Part shown: positions 57,202-60,653 of the stretch, piece by piece | How positions within the stretch are numbered: position 1 is the stretch's first letter | How the letters are laid out: each line of letters opens with the position of its first letter | Assembly (NCBI GenBank): GCA_903863255.1 | Contig: CAIPBJ010000093.1 | Coordinates: forward strand, 1 to 60,653 | DNA from: an uncultured Methylophilaceae bacterium | Lineage (GTDB): Bacteria; Pseudomonadota; Gammaproteobacteria; Burkholderiales; Methylophilaceae | DNA length: 60,653 nt | Direction of reading: 5' to 3' | Program-made: the position numbers and the translations under genes | Notes under the pieces: generated by a model | What the model was told of the DNA's origin: nothing | The model's database searches: none | The model's input: the letters and a program-made list of their open reading frames with translations, nothing else

Positions 57202-59285
57202 TCTTCGATATTAATACCCTGTGCAAGGGTGTTCAGTAGAAAATTCTGAGCTGCAAACTCACTACCACGTCTTATCAGCCTGGGTTGGTAACTACCGTCA
57301 GGTAACATTTCCCACGCATTGAGATTGTCTTTTAGGTAAGGTTCCAGTCCTTCCTTATAAATTCGTTTTTTGATTTTTTCGTTAAGAATTGGGAAGCAGA
57401 CTTCTATACGTCTAAAGAAGTTTCTATACATCCAATCTGCACTTGAAAGGAAGATCTTCTCTTCCCCGCTATTAAGAAAATAAAAAATACGGCTATGCTC
57501 CAGAAATCTGCCTACGATCGACCTTACATGGATATTCTCTGATACTCCGATGATACCCGGCTTCAAAGCGCAAACTCCTCTGACAATAAGGTCAATGGAA
57601 ACACCTGCTTTCGATGCATCATACAACGCACGAATTATATCTGGGTCCAGTAAGGCATTCATTTTAGCAATGATACGTGCTGGCTGGCCTGTCTTGGCAA
57701 CTTCTGTCTCATGCTCTATCGCACTGATCAGGTTCGGATGCAGAGTAAATGGAGATTGCCAAAGATGTTTAAGCTTACTAGCCTTTCCTAATCCTGTTAG
57801 TTGGGCGAAAACATCATTTACATCCCCGCAAATTTCATCGTTGCAGGTCAGCAAACCAAAATCAGTATAGAATTTTGCCGTTCGTTGGTGATAATTACCT
57901 GAAGATAGATGAACATATCTTCTCAGGCCTTCTTCTTCTCTGCGAACTACCATAGCCATTTTGCTGTGAGTCTTGTGGCCCACTACGCCATATACAACAT
58001 GTGCTCCGGCATCCTCGAGTTTTTCTGCCCAATTGATATTGGCTTCCTCATCAAACCGAGCAAATAACTCAACAACAACAGTCACTTCTTTGCCTCTTCT
58101 AGCTGCCTCGATTAATGATTTCATTAAAGTCGAGTCAGCGCTTGTTCGATAGAATGTCTGTTTGATTGCCAAAACATCTGGATCCTCAGAGGCTTGGGTA
58201 ATGAATTCTATGACGGGATTAAAAGACTGGAAAGGATGGTGGAGTAAAATATCTTGCTTGCGAATAGCTTTGAAAATATCAGATTGTTTGGTTAGTTCCT
58301 TAGGGTAACTTGGTGTAAAGCTAGCATATTTCAAATCCGGCCTGTCAACCGAATCAGGTATTTGCATCAGCCTTACGAGATTAACGATACCATTTACCTG
58401 ATATAGATCCTGCTGGCTCAAGCCAAATTGACCTAGTAGGAATGATGACATCTGCTGCGGGCAGTTATCAGCCACCTCGAGTCTGACAGCATCACCAAAC
58501 TGTCTATGGGACAGTTCACCCTGTAAAGCCTGGCGTAAGTCTTTCGTATCTTCATCATCGAGTGTTAAGTCGCTGTCACGAGTCACCCGGAACTGGTAGC
58601 ACCCCTTTACTTGCATACCAGAAAACAGTTCATTCACATGGGCATGAAGAATCGACGATAGAAAGACAAATCCATACTTGCATCCGGATATCTCATCAGG
58701 GAGTCGAATGACTCTGGGTAAGGCACGAGGAGCCTGAACAATTGCAACACCAGAACTTCTTCCAAAAGCATCTTTACCTTCAAGTTCAACGGCAAAGTTT
58801 AAACTCTTGTTGAGCACTCTAGGAAAGGGATGCGCAGGATCTAATCCGATCGGAGTCAGAATCGGCATGAGTTGCTTGAAAAAGTAATCCTGTATCCATT
58901 TTCTTTGGGCTTCGTTCCATGAAGTTCTTCTCAGAAATCGAATATCTTGTTCGGCTAGCTTGGGCAGCACTATATCATTAAGTATCTTATATTGATGTTC
59001 AACAAGATCATGAGATTCGTTGCTTATTTTAGTTAAGATTTGTTTAGGTAGTAAGCCATCTGGGCCTGTATGAAGATCACCGAAACGGATTTGCTCCTTT
59101 ATTCCTGCAACCCTAACCTCAAAGAATTCATCCATGTTGCTGCTAAATATACAGAGGAATTTAAGACGTTCCAGAAGCGGAACCCTTTCATCTTCAGCCT
59201 GTGCAAGTACTCTTCGATTAAAAGCAAGAATTCCGAGTTCACGATTAATGAAATATTCAGGATTTAAATCCAAGTTAGTCCCCAA
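57198..59285 (-). CDS. ppk: Polyphosphate kinase 1
   Basis: Polymerises the gamma-phosphate of ATP into polyphosphate. 695 residues with PPK N-terminal helical domain ('RELGILAFNRRVL'), the middle domain ('AHPFPRVLNKSLNFAV') and two catalytic PLD-like domains ('YVHLSSGNYHQRTAKFYTDF' with the autophosphorylated histidine region, and 'IDLIVRGVCALKPG', 'SSADWMYRNFFRRIEV'). Its stop codon overlaps that of convergent ppx by 2 bp. Confidence 0.97.
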   Translation of the reverse strand: MGTNLDLNPEYFINRELGILAFNRRVLAQAEDERVPLLERLKFLCIFSSNMDEFFEVRVAGIKEQIRFGDLHTGPDGLLPKQILTKISNESHDLVEHQYKILNDIVLPKLAEQDIRFLRRTSWNEAQRKWIQDYFFKQLMPILTPIGLDPAHPFPRVLNKSLNFAVELEGKDAFGRSSGVAIVQAPRALPRVIRLPDEISGCKYGFVFLSSILHAHVNELFSGMQVKGCYQFRVTRDSDLTLDDEDTKDLRQALQGELSHRQFGDAVRLEVADNCPQQMSSFLLGQFGLSQQDLYQVNGIVNLVRLMQIPDSVDRPDLKYASFTPSYPKELTKQSDIFKAIRKQDILLHHPFQSFNPVIEFITQASEDPDVLAIKQTFYRTSADSTLMKSLIEAARRGKEVTVVVELFARFDEEANINWAEKLEDAGAHVVYGVVGHKTHSKMAMVVRREEEGLRRYVHLSSGNYHQRTAKFYTDFGLLTCNDEICGDVNDVFAQLTGLGKASKLKHLWQSPFTLHPNLISAIEHETEVAKTGQPARIIAKMNALLDPDIIRALYDASKAGVSIDLIVRGVCALKPGIIGVSENIHVRSIVGRFLEHSRIFYFLNSGEEKIFLSSADWMYRNFFRRIEVCFPILNEKIKKRIYKEGLEPYLKDNLNAWEMLPDGSYQPRLIRRGSEFAAQNFLLNTLAQGINIED

Positions 59286-59320
59286 TTGATTCTGTAAAAT
59301 ATTGTATTGAATCCTCGGTC

Positions 59321-59593
59321 TTATTCTTTTGGAGGAACAAAACCAGATGCAGTATCAGCACCTTGCCCGAAGAAATAGGCTTCGGTTTGTTGAGCGAGGT
59401 ATTTTCGGGCTTGCGGGTCGGCTAAGCTCAAGCGATTCTCATTCACAAGCATAGTTTGTTGCTTCAGCCAAACCGCCCATGCCTCTTTAGATACATTTTC
59501 AAATATTCTTTTCCCTAATTCCCCAGGGTAAGGTGGAAAGTCCAAACCAACCGCCTCGTGTCCTAATTTAACACAATTTACTGTTCGCGCCAT
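59321..59593 (-). CDS. yggX: Probable Fe(2+)-trafficking protein YggX
   Basis: Small protein that protects iron-sulfur clusters under oxidative stress. ATG 59593 gives 90 residues starting [20 protein letters not shown]; an earlier in-frame start at 59653 encodes a tail absent from the family. Conserved '[18 protein letters not shown]' and '[18 protein letters not shown]'. It is divergent from pal, and ppk ends 35 bp downstream. Confidence 0.95.
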   Translation of the reverse strand: MARTVNCVKLGHEAVGLDFPPYPGELGKRIFENVSKEAWAVWLKQQTMLVNENRLSLADPQARKYLAQQTEAYFFGQGADTASGFVPPKE

Positions 59594-59780
59594 GATGTTG
59601 ACCAGATCAAAATTATAAAGCGACATGATAACGCAAGGAATGATCACGTGCACTCTGCTTAAATATGAAACTTGAAGATTGCATATCCAGATTGCATTAA
59701 TAAATAATTTTTGAAATTTCGCACAGGATAGTTTGAATTAAAAGAGCGCGCAAAATGGACTAATAAATATAAATGGTGAC

Positions 59781-59825
59781 AAATATAATTTGTTGAAATA
59801 TAATTTGTACAAATATATATTTGAT
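59781..59825 (+). repeat. 15-bp tandem repeat, three units, upstream of pal
   Basis: AAATATAATTTGTTG, AAATATAATTTGTAC and AAATATATATTTGAT follow each other exactly, the first two sharing 13 of 15 bases. With the preceding AC each unit is an inverted repeat ACAAAT-N3-ATTTGT. They end 25 bp before the pal ATG, in the promoter region. Confidence 0.8.
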
Positions 59826-59850
59826 TAGTTAATTAATAGGAAAGACTTAA

Positions 59851-60396
59851 ATGAAAAATACTCTGTTAGTTATATTACTTGCCAGTATCATTTCTGCATG
59901 TGCAAGTTCACATGTTAAGGAGCAGCCCAAGCCAGCAGAAACTGTTACCGCTCCAAAGCAAGAAGCGCCAGCAGTCAAAGAGAACAATCAAGAGGCTACT
60001 TCATCGAGTGCTTCTCAAAATACGTTGGAAGTGAATCCGCTAACTGATCCAAGTAATATACTGTCCAAACGCAGTGTTTATTTTGATTTTGATAAGTACG
60101 AGATCAAGCCTGAATTTAGAGATTTGATCGAGGCACATGCTAAATATCTAAATAGCCATCCAGCATTAAGTGTTCGTATCGAAGGTAATGCAGATGAACG
60201 CGGAAGTCGCGAGTACAATTTAGCTTTAGGCCAAGAGCGGGCAGTTTCAGTTAGAAAAGCACTAAACCTCCTTGGCGTGTCAGATAAGCAAATTGAGACG
60301 GTAAGCAACGGCAAAGAGAAACCAAAAGCATCCGGTCATGATGAAGCTTCCTGGGCTGAAAATCGTAGAAGTGATATTTTCTACCCAGGGGAATAA
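59851..60396 (+). CDS. pal: Peptidoglycan-associated lipoprotein Pal (OmpA family)
   Basis: Outer-membrane lipoprotein that links to peptidoglycan and the Tol system. 181 residues: lipobox ISAC (cysteine at 17), a Pro/Ala/Glu/Lys-rich flexible linker, and an OmpA-like domain (about 75-181) with 'VYFDFDKYEIKPEF', 'VRIEGNADERGSREYNLALG' and 'AENRRSDIFY'. RBS AGGAA upstream. tolQRAB and ybgF, its usual neighbours, are not adjacent. Confidence 0.92.
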   Translation: MKNTLLVILLASIISACASSHVKEQPKPAETVTAPKQEAPAVKENNQEATSSSASQNTLEVNPLTDPSNILSKRSVYFDFDKYEIKPEFRDLIEAHAKYLNSHPALSVRIEGNADERGSREYNLALGQERAVSVRKALNLLGVSDKQIETVSNGKEKPKASGHDEASWAENRRSDIFYPGE

Positions 60397-60426
60397 TTTC
60401 TATATTATCTAAAGATTCTCCAAAAG

Positions 60427-60444
60427 CACGAAATCAATTTCGTG
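60427..60444 (+). other. Small hairpin after pal
   Basis: CACGAAAT-CA-ATTTCGTG inverted repeat 30 bp after the pal stop, in front of the main terminator. Confidence 0.4.
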
Positions 60445-60455
60445 TTAAAGTCTTC

Positions 60456-60518
60456 GGATGAGGCCTGACAAAGTATTATCTCCCCAGCTTTGTCAAATAT
60501 GCCTCATCCAATTTTTTT
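60456..60518 (+). terminator. Strong terminator after pal
   Basis: GGATGAGGC (60456-60464) pairs with GCCTCATCC (60501-60509), and an inner TGACAAAG/CTTTGTCA stem (60466-60473 / 60488-60495) extends it; a seven-T run (60512-60518) follows. Confidence 0.9.
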
Positions 60519-60586
60519 GTTTAGAATCATAATGCTAGTCTCCATCTTCATGATGAATTGGATATTTTTAAAATAGAAAATCAATT

Positions 60587-60653
60587 ATGCCAACTTCAAC
60601 CACCGCAAATGAAGCCCCTGATTTTTCGCTTGAAAATCTGAAGCTTTTTAGAA
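60587..60653 (+). CDS. Probable peroxiredoxin (start only)
   Basis: Only the first 22 codons lie in the window. The start MPTSTTANEAPDFSLENL has the 'APDFSL' opening strand of AhpC/TSA-type peroxiredoxins such as Bcp. The catalytic cysteine region is beyond the edge, so identity remains tentative. It is preceded by the pal terminator, so it is a separate unit. Confidence 0.55.
   Translation, partial: MPTSTTANEAPDFSLENLKLFR

Overview
The window is a contiguous, gene-dense stretch of a bacterial chromosome starting beside the replication origin. It looks AT-rich (roughly 40% G+C by eye, not computed). Family resemblance and gene order point to a betaproteobacterium, most likely a methylotroph of the Methylophilaceae. 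Supporting this are a PqqA peptide gene, a YVTN beta-propeller of the kind tied to PQQ-dependent catabolism, a free-amino-acid dioxygenase of a family I recall from Methylobacillus, and the origin-proximal order rpmH-rnpA-yidD-yidC-mnmE / mnmG-rsmG-parA-parB-atpIBEFHAGDC-glmU-glmS. The genus is inference. I saw no insertion sequence, prophage, CRISPR array or clear pseudogene.

Region by region: 1-5.5 kb holds dnaA (minus strand, a perfect DnaA box on each side) and the divergent rpmH-rnpA-yidD-yidC-mnmE run. From 5.6-10.7 kb an SHP-like cytochrome c gene lies between two parS sites, followed by mnmG-rsmG-parA-parB. From 10.8-22.8 kb come the complete F1Fo ATP synthase operon, with a strong terminator, and glmU-glmS-ettA. 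From 23-29 kb are dsbA, a SPOR protein, argS, priA and hemE. From 29.4-39 kb are gltD-gltB with a near-consensus sigma-54 promoter and a leader hairpin, then a DUF1348 gene, hemL, thiE, thiD and a divergent rubredoxin gene. From 39-42.5 kb are tRNA-Gly(UCC), thiS-thiG, apaG and mltA.

The least ordinary part is 42.5-45 kb: an orphan pqqA gene (23 codons) on the minus strand with its own RBS and terminator, a roughly 330-bp intergenic region with inverted repeats, and a divergent 2OG-Fe(II) amino-acid dioxygenase/MFS exporter pair. After it come a GGDEF diguanylate cyclase, a small zinc-ribbon protein, an S4 RNA-binding protein, cobU and bluB (cobalamin late steps), a membrane protein, a zapB-like/zapA pair followed by 6S RNA, DUF2237 and EVE genes, the YVTN propeller, ilvA, rpiA, a phosphate/polyphosphate cluster (phoU-ppx with a Pho box, converging on ppk), yggX, pal and the start of a probable peroxiredoxin gene.

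Most of the window is housekeeping. The interest lies mainly in regulation visible in the DNA: an FNR-type site before the cytochrome, a sigma-54 promoter and hairpin before gltBD, a Pho box before phoU-ppx, a 15-bp tandem repeat before pal, parS sites near parAB, and the orphan pqqA locus. No wholly new multi-gene system could be demonstrated. The pqqA/dioxygenase/MFS locus is the best candidate for follow-up.
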